A stretch of 34,954 bases of DNA, taken from positions 1 to 34,954 of the forward strand of contig CANJYB010000017.1 in assembly GCA_947479085.1 (NCBI GenBank). The letters are read 5' to 3'. Each line of letters begins with the position of its first letter. Positions within the stretch are counted from its first letter, which is position 1. A model generated the notes under the pieces. The model saw nothing but the letters and a program-made list of their open reading frames with translations. It did no database searches and was not told where the DNA came from. Below, one piece after another: positions 16,746-25,300 of this stretch. The translations under genes were made by a program, and so were the position numbers. The stretch is from Bacteroidota bacterium (GTDB lineage: Bacteria; Bacteroidota; Bacteroidia; 2-12-FULL-35-15).

Positions 16746-17978
16746 TTAAAATACATACTCAATGCTGATACCCGGCACCACTGCTTTGGTTTTATAAGTT
16801 CCGCCAAACTGTGTTTCCAGGTTGGTATCGGTGCGTTTCATCCCTTCAATGTAAAGCATGGATGCATCTAAATGAAAACGCTTAGTAAGCCGGTACGATG
16901 CTCCTACTGTTATTCCTAATTTATTTGCATCCGGTGTTTCCGGTGTCAGGTAACCATCTTTTACAGGTGTTTGGTCATAATAGGCTCCTAATCTCAGCAC
17001 CCATTTTCCGGTCACTTGGTACTGTGCTCCTACTCTGAAAATAAACACATTCTCATACATTCGTGCGGAGTGTATGTCTTCCAGTTTATCTGTATTGTCA
17101 GCAAAATCAATCACCAGCGAGTCGTATGATTTCCAGCCCACATAATTTACATCCACTGCCAGTTTCAATTTGGTGGTGGCTGCATATCCTATTCCCAGGG
17201 AAATGGTACTTGGCAAATGAAGCTGTGTGGAAAACGAAGTGGAAGGGAAAAAATTGCTGACCGATGCAGGTACTTCAAAATCGGCAGAACCACCATTTAC
17301 CTTTACATTTACCTGCGAACGATAATCTATTCCCAATGTAAATTTATTGCTTAATTTAAAATACACTCCGGCATTAAATCCGTAACCGGAGGCTTTTCCC
17401 TGCAGGTTTCCTTCTCCGTATTTACCGGTGCTATCCTGTATGGGTATTCCTTTCCGCAAACTGAAATCTCCGGTGGCATATATAAATCCTGCTCCAATGC
17501 CAATTTTATCAGTAAGCTTAACAGATGCTGTAGGTTGAATAAAGAAGGTTTTCAAATCTATTTCACGGATAAGAAACTGACCTAACCAGTCGTCCTGCCA
17601 TTGCACTTTGCTGCCAAAAGGATTATAAATGGCCAAACCTACATTCCATTTATCTTTTTTATGAAACTTATATACAGCATAAATAGTTATAGGTGTTCCT
17701 GTATGCTTTTCGGGATGGGCTATGTAACCCAGTTCAGAATTGAGGTAAGTAGTACGTGGAAATATAAAACTCCCACCAATGGATATTCCCCGCAGGGAAT
17801 CTAAAAACGAAACCGCACCGGGATTAAAAAGCAGGGAGGCATTGTCGAGGCATAAACCCGTGCCGGTATGTCCCATTCCTGTTTGTTTCTGACCCTGGAG
17901 ATTTACCTGAAATCCTCCTGCAAAAGAAAGGGAGGAAATAAAAAGCGATAAAATAAATACGATGTTTTGTTTTTTCAC
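16746..17978 (-). CDS. FadL/OmpP1-type outer-membrane transport protein
   Basis: 410 residues when started at the GTG at 17978. The frame stays open upstream to 18131, but that extension runs through the terminator hairpin of the preceding gene, and the GTG directly precedes a signal peptide (KKQNIVFILSLFISSLSFA), so the longer reading is rejected. The mature N terminus GGFQVNLQGQKQTGMGHTGT and then NASLLFNPGAVSFL are the hallmark of the FadL hatch region; the rest is an amphipathic beta-barrel of about 14 strands ending in ISIEYVF with a terminal aromatic. The family takes up long-chain fatty acids or other hydrophobic compounds such as aromatic hydrocarbons across the outer membrane. The only porin-like channel in this stretch; substrate unassigned. 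Confidence 0.9.
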   Translation of the reverse strand: MKKQNIVFILSLFISSLSFAGGFQVNLQGQKQTGMGHTGTGLCLDNASLLFNPGAVSFLDSLRGISIGGSFIFPRTTYLNSELGYIAHPEKHTGTPITIYAVYKFHKKDKWNVGLAIYNPFGSKVQWQDDWLGQFLIREIDLKTFFIQPTASVKLTDKIGIGAGFIYATGDFSLRKGIPIQDSTGKYGEGNLQGKASGYGFNAGVYFKLSNKFTLGIDYRSQVNVKVNGGSADFEVPASVSNFFPSTSFSTQLHLPSTISLGIGYAATTKLKLAVDVNYVGWKSYDSLVIDFADNTDKLEDIHSARMYENVFIFRVGAQYQVTGKWVLRLGAYYDQTPVKDGYLTPETPDANKLGITVGASYRLTKRFHLDASMLYIEGMKRTDTNLETQFGGTYKTKAVVPGISIEYVF

Positions 17979-18065
17979 GGAGCGAATGTAGGAAACAATT
18001 TGAAGATATGGAAAGAAGTTGTGGTAATTTGAAAAATGAGGGAGGAAAATAACCGTTCTAAAAAC

Positions 18066-18098
18066 AAAAAACTCCCTACACTTTTGTAAGGAGTTTTT
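18066..18098 (-). terminator. Terminator upstream of the FadL gene
   Basis: AAAAACTCC (18067-18075) pairs with GGAGTTTTT (18090-18098), with an inner TAC/GTA extension around loop ACTTTT. On the minus strand it is followed by a T-rich tail, so it ends the transcript of the BNR-repeat gene. Its position inside the long open frame of the FadL gene supports the downstream GTG start for that gene. Confidence 0.8.
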
Positions 18099-18121
18099 GG
18101 AGTCTTTAAAGGTACTTAGAT

Positions 18122-18154
18122 AAACCTTCAAGGTTTTAAAAACCTTGAAGGTTT
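18122..18154. repeat. 33-bp perfect palindrome
   Basis: AAACCTTCAAGGTTTT (18122-18137), one central base, then its exact reverse complement AAAACCTTGAAGGTTT (18139-18154). It begins 4 bases after the stop of the BNR-repeat gene. Each arm itself contains the CCTTCAAGG/CCTTGAAGG half palindrome. It could act as an early terminator or be a REP-like mobile palindrome. Confidence 0.7.
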
Positions 18155-18157
18155 CTG

Positions 18158-19402
18158 TTATTGCAACACTATCTTCCTGTTCGCCACATTTGCTTCTGAG
18201 ACATTGGTTGTTGAGCTTGTCGAAACAATTCTTACAAAATAAACTCCCTTAGCATTCCCACTCATATCAAGCGTAAGTTGTCTGGTTGGTGAGCCTGTCG
18301 AACCACCTGTTGTTTGTTCTGTTTTTACTATTTGCCCCATTATATCCATTATTTTTATGGTGCGTAAGGTTGTTGAGCCTGCCGAAACATCAGTATTAAA
18401 GGTTAAGGTAGTTTGTTCTGTAAATGGGTTAGGAGAAATGTTGAGATTATTTGTTTCTGCCGCTACATCATCTACTCCTACAGTAGTTGTTAATTTATAA
18501 ATAATACCATTAGAGCCGCATGCATAACCAGTATTTGCATTTGGAAAGAAAACACAATTAAAAGTTTGAACACTTGCTTGGTCAACTGTCCAATTCATAC
18601 CACCGTCAATGGTTTTTTGAATTAGCCCACCTCCCGAACTACCTCCGGAAGCAAAGCCAGTATTATTGTCTATAAAAAAAACACTTGCTAAAGGCTGTGG
18701 ATTATTGCTTGCGATTATATTCCAGGTTTCTCCTCCATCAATAGATTTTGCAATCTCCATATCTCCAACTGCATATCCTACCAAAGGCGAGGGAAATTGA
18801 ACATCATTCAAATCCCAAATTGTAGATTTCTCAGTCCAGGTTAGTCCACCATCTGTTGTTTTATATATCCCATTACCATATAGAACCAAAAAACCTATCA
18901 TGGTATTTATAAAATATACTTTCTGAATTCCTGTACTTATAGAACAAAATTGAGCCGAAACCTTATTCCAAGTTGTTCCTCCATTATAGGTTTTATATGT
19001 TAGGACAGAATCCACCATATCATTCGGACCAATGGCATATCCTATGCCGGCTGTTGGAAAATAAACGGAAGTAATATAAACCGAATCATTGAAATTATCT
19101 GAATAAGTAACCCCGCCATTAGATGTTTTTAGAACTCCTCTGGCACCTGTAACATAACCCGTATCAGCACTTGTAAAAAAAATTTGACCCCACATATCCT
19201 GATGAATTCCAACCATATTCCAGTTAGCGCCTCCATCTATTGTTTTATGCATATACCCTGAGACAGCTAACGAATAACCTATATTTGTGGTTGGAAAGTG
19301 TATTGACATTAAGTGATTTGCTGTTGAGGAGTTTTGTTGCACCCATTGTGCATTTGTGTTAAATGAAAATGCAATAAAAGCTATTAATAATATCCTTTTC
19401 AT
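18158..19402 (-). CDS. Secreted Ycf48/BNR-repeat propeller with altered T9SS domain
   Basis: 414 residues from the ATG at 19402 (MKRILLIAFIAFSFNTNAQ is the signal peptide; the frame is open six codons earlier but that adds only MFQNKT). About 20-315 has seven or so repeats of about 40-45 residues with DGGxxW/NGGxTW motifs and FPTxxIGYxxG strands (HKTIDGGANW, LKTSNGGVTY, YKTTDGGLTW, AKSIDGGETW, QKTIDGGMNW), as in Ycf48/sialidase-type beta-propellers. No sialidase active site is seen. About 322-414 is a T9SS type A domain (NISPNPFTEQTTL, MDIMGQIVKTE, GVYFVRI, NRKIVLQ), but it is longer than usual because three short Ser/Thr/Gly-rich insertions coincide with near-identical 21-base sequences. A T9SS remnant ends 4 bases upstream of the start. 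Confidence 0.85.
   Translation of the reverse strand: MKRILLIAFIAFSFNTNAQWVQQNSSTANHLMSIHFPTTNIGYSLAVSGYMHKTIDGGANWNMVGIHQDMWGQIFFTSADTGYVTGARGVLKTSNGGVTYSDNFNDSVYITSVYFPTAGIGYAIGPNDMVDSVLTYKTYNGGTTWNKVSAQFCSISTGIQKVYFINTMIGFLVLYGNGIYKTTDGGLTWTEKSTIWDLNDVQFPSPLVGYAVGDMEIAKSIDGGETWNIIASNNPQPLASVFFIDNNTGFASGGSSGGGLIQKTIDGGMNWTVDQASVQTFNCVFFPNANTGYACGSNGIIYKLTTTVGVDDVAAETNNLNISPNPFTEQTTLTFNTDVSAGSTTLRTIKIMDIMGQIVKTEQTTGGSTGSPTRQLTLDMSGNAKGVYFVRIVSTSSTTNVSEANVANRKIVLQ
18206..18388 (-). repeat. Three REP-like 21-mers inside a coding sequence
   Basis: Copies at 18206-18226, 18284-18304 and 18368-18388 (plus strand: GGTTG, K, TGAGCYTGYCGAAMC). They start 78 and 84 bases apart, both multiples of three, so all are read in the same phase on the minus strand and encode STSSTT, STGSPT and SAGSTT. 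They fall in three different positions of the T9SS domain that look like loops between beta strands, and their sequences are far more alike than the surrounding code. Confidence 0.75.
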
Positions 19403-19406
19403 AGTT

Positions 19407-19541
19407 TTATTTTGAAACAATTAGTTTAATATTTTTAGTAAACTCATTTGCCTTCATTTGGCAATAATAAATTCCTGCTGCAAATTTAGCAGAATTAAAG
19501 TTAATAGTATAATTTCCTTTTTCGCTTGGTTTTGTTCGTAA
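19407..19541 (-). pseudogene. Remnant of a T9SS type A sorting domain
   Basis: The minus-strand frame from 19541 to the stop at 19409-19407 gives 44 residues including GNYTINFNSAKFAAGIYYCQ and a KLIVSK end. This is the last half of a type A sorting domain: two strands, the G-I-Y-Y signature and the basic-hydrophobic tail. No start codon, signal peptide or YPNP motif precedes it; in the same frame there is a TAA just upstream, and shifting by one base reads GDINYEQ, which would fit the preceding strand, so a frameshift is likely. Further upstream the sequence passes into the 21-bp array instead of a gene body. The neighbouring BNR-repeat gene starts 4 bases after it, suggesting a former two-gene transcript whose first gene was lost. 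Confidence 0.7.
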
Positions 19542-19563
19542 TTAATATCTCCCAAAACGTAAA

Positions 19564-19836
19564 ACCTCTTTTTCGTTCCGTAAAGCCTTTTTATTACAAA
19601 CAAAGACCTTTTCCTTTGAAACAAAGACCTTTTTCTTATACCGAAAGACCTTTTCTTATTAAAAAGAGACCTTTGTTTCATACCGAAAGACCTTTTTATT
19701 ACAAACAAAGACCTTTCTTTCATACCGAAAGACCTTTTTGTTATAAACAAAGACCTTTCTTTCATACCGAAAGACCTTTTTGTTATTAACAAAGACCTTT
19801 CTTTCATACCGAAAGACCTTTCTGTTACAAACAAAA
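19564..19836. repeat. 21-bp tandem array no. 2, with 42-bp higher order
   Basis: The core ACCT (GCCT in unit 2) recurs at 19564, 19585, 19606, 19627, 19648, 19669, 19690, 19711, 19732, 19753, 19774, 19795 and 19816: thirteen units in strict 21-bp register with no indel. In the second half two unit types alternate, one ending CTTTCATACC and one ending TTTGTTATAAA or similar, so the region also repeats at 42 bp. The array begins about 20 bases from the T9SS remnant. Because 21 is a multiple of three and units mostly lack stops, several frames are open, but none has a gene-like start. Confidence 0.88.
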
Positions 19837-20221
19837 CGTTTTGTTTGTGATAAAAAGGCAAAACGAAGGTTTTTCAATGTTTATAGAGGTTTGCGATGCA
19901 CAAACGGAGGTTTAGAACCAATTCAAGGAACTTTCCCTTCTTATTTAAGGAATAGGGCAAAACACATGTTTTGATGCATTAGCTTGTTGGGGAATGGACC
20001 AAAACAAGTGTTTTGGCCTTATCTGAAAACAAGATTTGCGTAAAACAGGATTACTAATAGAACGATGGTTCTTTGATTTTTAACCTTAAAGCTAAACCAG
20101 TCCATACCATAATCAATACCTCGCCCCCGAAAAATTGGTTGCTACTAACCACTAATCGTATTTTTTTAAAATCCAACCGTTTTCTTACCTATTAATATTA
20201 CTTTTAGGCAAAATTTTATTT
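19837..20221. other. Gap with decayed array and no gene
   Basis: From 19837 to about 19950 the array continues in decayed form: AGG cores at 19867, 19887, 19908, 19926 and 19948, with spacing 18-22 bp. Around 19967-20050 there are loosely similar AAAACA/GTTTTG stretches. From 20051 to 20221 nothing beyond the AT-rich leader of the CotH gene is seen; TACTTTTA at 20199-20206 is a poor match to a -7 box. Confidence 0.5.
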
Positions 20222-22291
20222 ATGAAAAGAATATTCTTAACCTTTAATTTACTTTGGGCAGTTGTTATTCATGCGCAAACCTTTACAAGCACTGCGGTTA
20301 CCGCCATTCCCGATGCCGGACCCATGGTTACCATTCCCATTACCGTTTCGGGGTTATTGCCTACCACTATAGATACCATCTTTGGGCTGGAAACAGTTTG
20401 TTTTGATATTACCCATACCTATACTGCCGATTTGCACATCTGGCTTCAATCTCCTGACGGAACCATTGTAGCCTTGTCGGAAGCCAACGGGGGCGGAGGA
20501 GATAACTTTACAGGTACCTGCCTTAACGAATGGGCTGCCACTTCCATAGTGCTCGGAAGCGCTCCTTTTACGGGAACGTATCGCCCGCAGGGGTTTATAG
20601 GTGCTATTAATAACGGACAGGTGGGAAACGGTACCTGGAATTTTCTGATACAGGACCAATGGGGAGCGGACACCGGGTTTGTAAACAGCTGGAGCATTAC
20701 CTTTGGCAATGCCCCTGCTCATCCGTTTTTGTTTACTTCCAGCAATTTGCCCATTGTTACTCTTAACACCTTTAACCAAAACATTGTGGATTCGCCAAAC
20801 ATATTGGCACAAATGGGTATTATTGATAACGGACCGGGCAACCGGAATCATGTTACCGATTCCTTAAATTGTTTTAATAATAAAATACTGATACAGGTGC
20901 GGGGCAGCAGTTCGCAATCCTTTCCGCAAAAATCGTATAGTGTTACCACACTTACTACTGCCGGAGCCAATAATGATACTATACTCATGGGTATGCCTGC
21001 CGAACACGACTGGATATTATATGCACCCTATGATGATAAAACCTGTATGCGGAATGTGCTTGCTTATGATATTGCTAACCAAACGGGGCATTATGCTTCG
21101 CGCACCCGCTTTTGCGAACTGGTATTGAACGGGCAGTACGAGGGCATATATGTAATGATGGAAAAAGTGAAACGCGACAGCAACCGGGTGTCGGTTAATA
21201 AACTGGTGCCTACTGCTACCAGTGGTGACGACTTAACCGGTGGATATATTTTTAAGATTGACAGAGATGATGGGGCAGGAAGTTACTGGACTTCCAATTT
21301 TTTTTCAAACACTGGTATCAATATCAACTTTGTATATGTTTATCCTAAATATACGGCCATGCTTCCTATTCAAAAAACCTATCTTCAAAGTTATGTTGAT
21401 TCGTTTGAGCTGGCTCTGAACGGTCCCAATTTCGCTGACCCGGTGGTGGGATACCGCAGATACATTGGAGTAAGTTCGTTTATTGATTATTTTCTGTTGA
21501 ACGAAGTAAGTAAAAATGTGGATGGATACCGGTTGAGCACATTTTTTCATAAAGAGAAAAGAAGTAAAGGCGGACAGATAAAAGCAGGCCCGGCATGGGA
21601 CTATAACCTTGCCTGGTGGAATGCAGATTATTGCGGAGGCGATTCGGATACCGGCTGGGTGTACCAGCAAAATAATATTTGCGGAGGTGGTTATCAAAGT
21701 CCGTTTTGGTGGGATAAGTTTCTGCTCGACCAAAGTTATACCTATGAGTTAAAATGCCGGTGGATAGAACTGCGTCAGAATATATTAAGTGTAAACAGGA
21801 TAAATACGTATTGCGATTCGCTGGCACTTTACCTGGATGAAGCACAGCAAAGGCACTTTACGGTATGGCCAATTATCGGAGCCTATACATGGCCCAACCC
21901 AAGCCCAATACCTACCAGCTATGCAGGAGAAATAACCGCCATGAAAACATGGATACTGAACCGGATAACATGGATGGATGCTCATTTGCCGGGTACCTGT
22001 AATACAGCAATAACCGAAAACAACCTTACTGCGCAATCTGTTTTTATATATCCCAATCCGTTTGCAAACAATTTCCGTTTGAATTTTTACCTTCCTCACG
22101 TGGATATTTTGAAAATAGAAATAACGGATGTATTGGGCAAAACAATTAAAACAATGGAACAAAAGGAATATCATGAAGGAGAAAATAATATGGAAATAAA
22201 CATAGGAGATGACATTAGTACCGGGATGTATTTATTAAAAATCAGTTCGCCTTCAGGTACTGCAGTAATGAAAATAGCAAAGACAGAATAG
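20222..22291 (+). CDS. P-domain / CotH-kinase-like protein with T9SS domain (copy 1)
   Basis: 689 residues. Signal peptide about 1-18 (KRIFLTFNLLWAVVIHAQ). About 25-160 is a proprotein convertase P-domain (CFDITHTYTADLHIWLQSPDG, GNGTWNFLIQDQWGADTG, WSITFG). About 175-580 is a CotH kinase-like domain: RGSSSQSFPQKSY, PAEHDWILYAPYDDKT, LNGQYEGIYVMMEKVKRD, GGYIFKID (340-347), FIDYFLLNEVSKNVDGYR with Asp434, and AWDYNLAW with Asp460. Asp434 and Asp460 correspond by order and spacing to the catalytic and metal-binding aspartates known from spore-coat CotH; this mapping is inference. The last about 75 residues are a T9SS type A domain (IYPNPFANNF, TDVLGKTIK, GMYLLKI). Likely a surface kinase-fold protein; substrate unknown. 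Followed by a close paralogue. Confidence 0.88.
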   Translation: MKRIFLTFNLLWAVVIHAQTFTSTAVTAIPDAGPMVTIPITVSGLLPTTIDTIFGLETVCFDITHTYTADLHIWLQSPDGTIVALSEANGGGGDNFTGTCLNEWAATSIVLGSAPFTGTYRPQGFIGAINNGQVGNGTWNFLIQDQWGADTGFVNSWSITFGNAPAHPFLFTSSNLPIVTLNTFNQNIVDSPNILAQMGIIDNGPGNRNHVTDSLNCFNNKILIQVRGSSSQSFPQKSYSVTTLTTAGANNDTILMGMPAEHDWILYAPYDDKTCMRNVLAYDIANQTGHYASRTRFCELVLNGQYEGIYVMMEKVKRDSNRVSVNKLVPTATSGDDLTGGYIFKIDRDDGAGSYWTSNFFSNTGININFVYVYPKYTAMLPIQKTYLQSYVDSFELALNGPNFADPVVGYRRYIGVSSFIDYFLLNEVSKNVDGYRLSTFFHKEKRSKGGQIKAGPAWDYNLAWWNADYCGGDSDTGWVYQQNNICGGGYQSPFWWDKFLLDQSYTYELKCRWIELRQNILSVNRINTYCDSLALYLDEAQQRHFTVWPIIGAYTWPNPSPIPTSYAGEITAMKTWILNRITWMDAHLPGTCNTAITENNLTAQSVFIYPNPFANNFRLNFYLPHVDILKIEITDVLGKTIKTMEQKEYHEGENNMEINIGDDISTGMYLLKISSPSGTAVMKIAKTE

Positions 22292-22329
22292 CAAAATTAT
22301 TGCACATAACAACTTTCTGTCTATATATC

Positions 22330-22360
22330 TTTGTGTGTTAATAAATTGTTTATATATTTG
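22330..22360 (+). promoter_or_regulatory. Bacteroidota-type promoter of the second CotH gene
   Basis: TTTG at 22330-22333 and TATATTTG at 22353-22360 with a 19-bp spacer match the -33 TTTG / -7 TAnnTTTG consensus closely. The start of transcription would be near 22367, giving a leader of about 27 bases before the ATG at 22394. The second CotH gene therefore seems to have its own promoter despite following the first by about 100 bases. Confidence 0.65.
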
Positions 22361-22393
22361 CACAATTGACATTAAATAAAATACTTTAAATTT

Positions 22394-25300
22394 ATGAAGA
22401 AAAAGCTACTAACTACTTTTTGCCTCTTATTAACAGGACTTTTAAGTGCACAAACTTTTACCAATTCGGTTGGAGGTGCCATTACTGATAATAATGTGTA
22501 TACCAATTTTACAATAACGGTAAGCGGATTACCTACCCAACTTAATACAAGTACGTTCGGGCTGGAATGGGTAAATATAAATATTGTACATCCCAATGTT
22601 GGCGATTTGCGAATAAAATTAACTGCGCCCAATGGAAATGTTTTTTACCTCACCTCTTTTAACGGAGGTACCGGGGATAACTACACCAATACTACCTTCA
22701 GCGATACTGCTTCGGTTAATATCAGTGCAGGAGTGGCCCCGTTTAATGGTGTGTACCATCCATTAGACCCTCTTGCAAATTTTAATAACACCATGAACCC
22801 GAATGGAACCTGGACATTGCAGGTGAGGGATGCTACCACCGGAAACATTGGTAGCTTAACCAACTGGAGTCTGCATTTTGGCAGCCAACCGGCCGGAGGA
22901 TTAACATTTACAAGCAGCAATTTACCCATTGTAGTAATTAACACAGGAGGAGTAACTATACCTGATGAACCAAAAATAAGAGCATGGATGGGAATTATCT
23001 ATAACGGGCCAGGGGTAAGAAACTATATGAATAATCCCTTTAATAATTACAGAGATAGTATCGGAATAGAAACCAGAGGCTCAAGTTCTGCTGGATTTCC
23101 TCAAAAACAATATGGAATAGAAACACGAAATAATGCCGGTCTTCCGCTCGATACTACCGTGCTTGGCATGCCTGCCGAACACGACTGGGTGCTGTACGCC
23201 CCTTACGATGACAAAACCTGTATAAGAAATGTACTTACTTATGACATTGCAAATAAAACAGGACATTATGCATCGCGTACCAAGTTATGCGAAGTAGTGC
23301 TAAATGGTCAGTACCAGGGAATATACGTATGGATGGAGAAAGTGAAAAGAGATAGCAACCGATGTGATGTTGCCAAACTGGATTCGAATGATGTGGCTGG
23401 AGATTCCCTGACAGGAGGTTATATTATTAAGGTGGATAAGTTAACCGGAAACGGAGGAGATGGCTGGTATTCCAATTATCTATCCCCAGTAAGCAATCAT
23501 ACGATTTATTTCCAATATCACTATCCTTCCGAACTTGATATTCTTCCTGCACAGAAAACATATCTCCAGAATTATGTGGACAGTTTTGAAACAGCTTTGA
23601 ATGGCCCTAACTTCCAGGATCCTGTTAATGGATTCCGGAAGTATGCAAGTCAGGGTTCGTTTATTGACTATTTTCTGTTAAATGAAATAAGTAAAAATGT
23701 GGATGGATATAGGTTAAGCTCTTATCTGCATAAAGATAAATACAGTAAGGGAGGCAAACTAAAGGCTGGTCCTGCCTGGGATTTTAACCTGGCCTGGTGG
23801 AATGCTAATTATTGCAATGGAAATGTTACCACAGGATGGGAGTATAATTTCAATAGTGTGTGCTCTTCGGATGGATTTCAAAATCCTTTTTGGTGGTCAA
23901 AGTTATTACAGGATACCATGTATGTAAAAGCATTGAGATGCAGATGGAATGAATTAAGACAAACCACATTAAGTATTACCACATTGAATAACTATATCGA
24001 TTCGCTTGCTGCTTATTTGCAGGAAGCACAGGTAAGACACTTTACCAAATGGCCGATAATCGGGGTGTATACCTGGCCTAATCCAACTCCAATTCCAACC
24101 TCTTACGCAGGCGAAATAACTGCATTAAAGTCGTGGATTCAGTCAAGGGTAACATGGATGGATGCTAATCTTCCGGGAACCTGCGTTCCTTCCATAGCCG
24201 ATTTTTATTCCAATAACCTAGTGGTTTGTGCGGGAGACTCTATTAAATTTCATGATAATAGTTCACTGTATCCTACTTCCTGGTCGTGGAGTTTTCCGGG
24301 AGGTTCCCCTTCTTCATCCACCTTACAAAATCCAAAAATATTGTATCCTACAGCAGGAACCTATAACGTAACCTTAACTGCCACAAATATTGCAGGTAGC
24401 GGAGCACCCGTAACTTTTACAAGTTATATTACAGTCAACCCTTTGCCAGTAGTTACTGCGCCTGCCAATGTAAATGCATGTGTAGGAAGCCCTGTTGCTG
24501 CATCTTCGTTTACAAGTTCTGTAATTGGAACAACCTTTCAATGGACCAACTCTGATACTACTATTGGTTTGGCAACGAGTGGGACTGGAGATTTCTCTTC
24601 TTTTAATGCCATTAATACAACCGGAACACCTGTAAGTTCCACCGTAACAGTTACTCCAACTGCTAATGGCTGTTTAGGAAACCCAATAACTTATACCATT
24701 ACTGTAAATCCATTGCCTTCTGTTTCTGTAGACTCAACAACTATTTGTGAGGGAACAACTGCTTCATTAACTGCTAATGGAGGTACCAGTTATACCTGGA
24801 GTGCGGGAGCAACTCCAACAGGAGTAAATACTGCTGATGTTTCACCTTTAACTACCACTACATATACAGTAACAGGAACCACTGCAGGATGTTCAACTAC
24901 TGCTGTTTCCACCATCAATGTACAAAGCGCTATTAATGTGACTGTAAATTCACCAACTATTTGCAGCGGACAAACTACAGGGCTAACTGCAGGCGGAGCT
25001 ACTTCGTTTTCATGGTCGGCAGGAGCAACTACAACCGGAACAAATACAGCTGATGTTTCACCATCTGTAACAACAACATATACTGTTACCGGAACTGATG
25101 CAGCCTGCACTGCTACTGCTGCTGCAACTGTTACAGTTGATCCGGCCGTTTCTGTTTCCATTAATTCCCCGTCCATCTGCACAGGGGAAACAGCAAACCT
25201 TGTTGCCAATGGTGCAACTTCATATACATGGTCCTCAGGAGTGAATATAACTGGTAACAATTCCGCTGATGTATCACCAACCATAACCACTACCTATACT

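Noticed and set aside
19454-19877. Open frames on both strands through array no. 2, giving seven-residue repeats such as FGMKERS
   Set aside because: A 21-bp unit without stops opens frames automatically. No signal peptide, start context or conserved flank is present, and one frame runs into the T9SS remnant out of its proper phase.
24790-25290. Antisense frame of 166 codons in the Ig-like repeats
   Set aside because: It follows from biased codon use in Thr/Ala/Val-rich repeats; the plus-strand protein is clearly the real one. The same holds for antisense frames at 7918-8424, 20354-20851 and 21305-22174.
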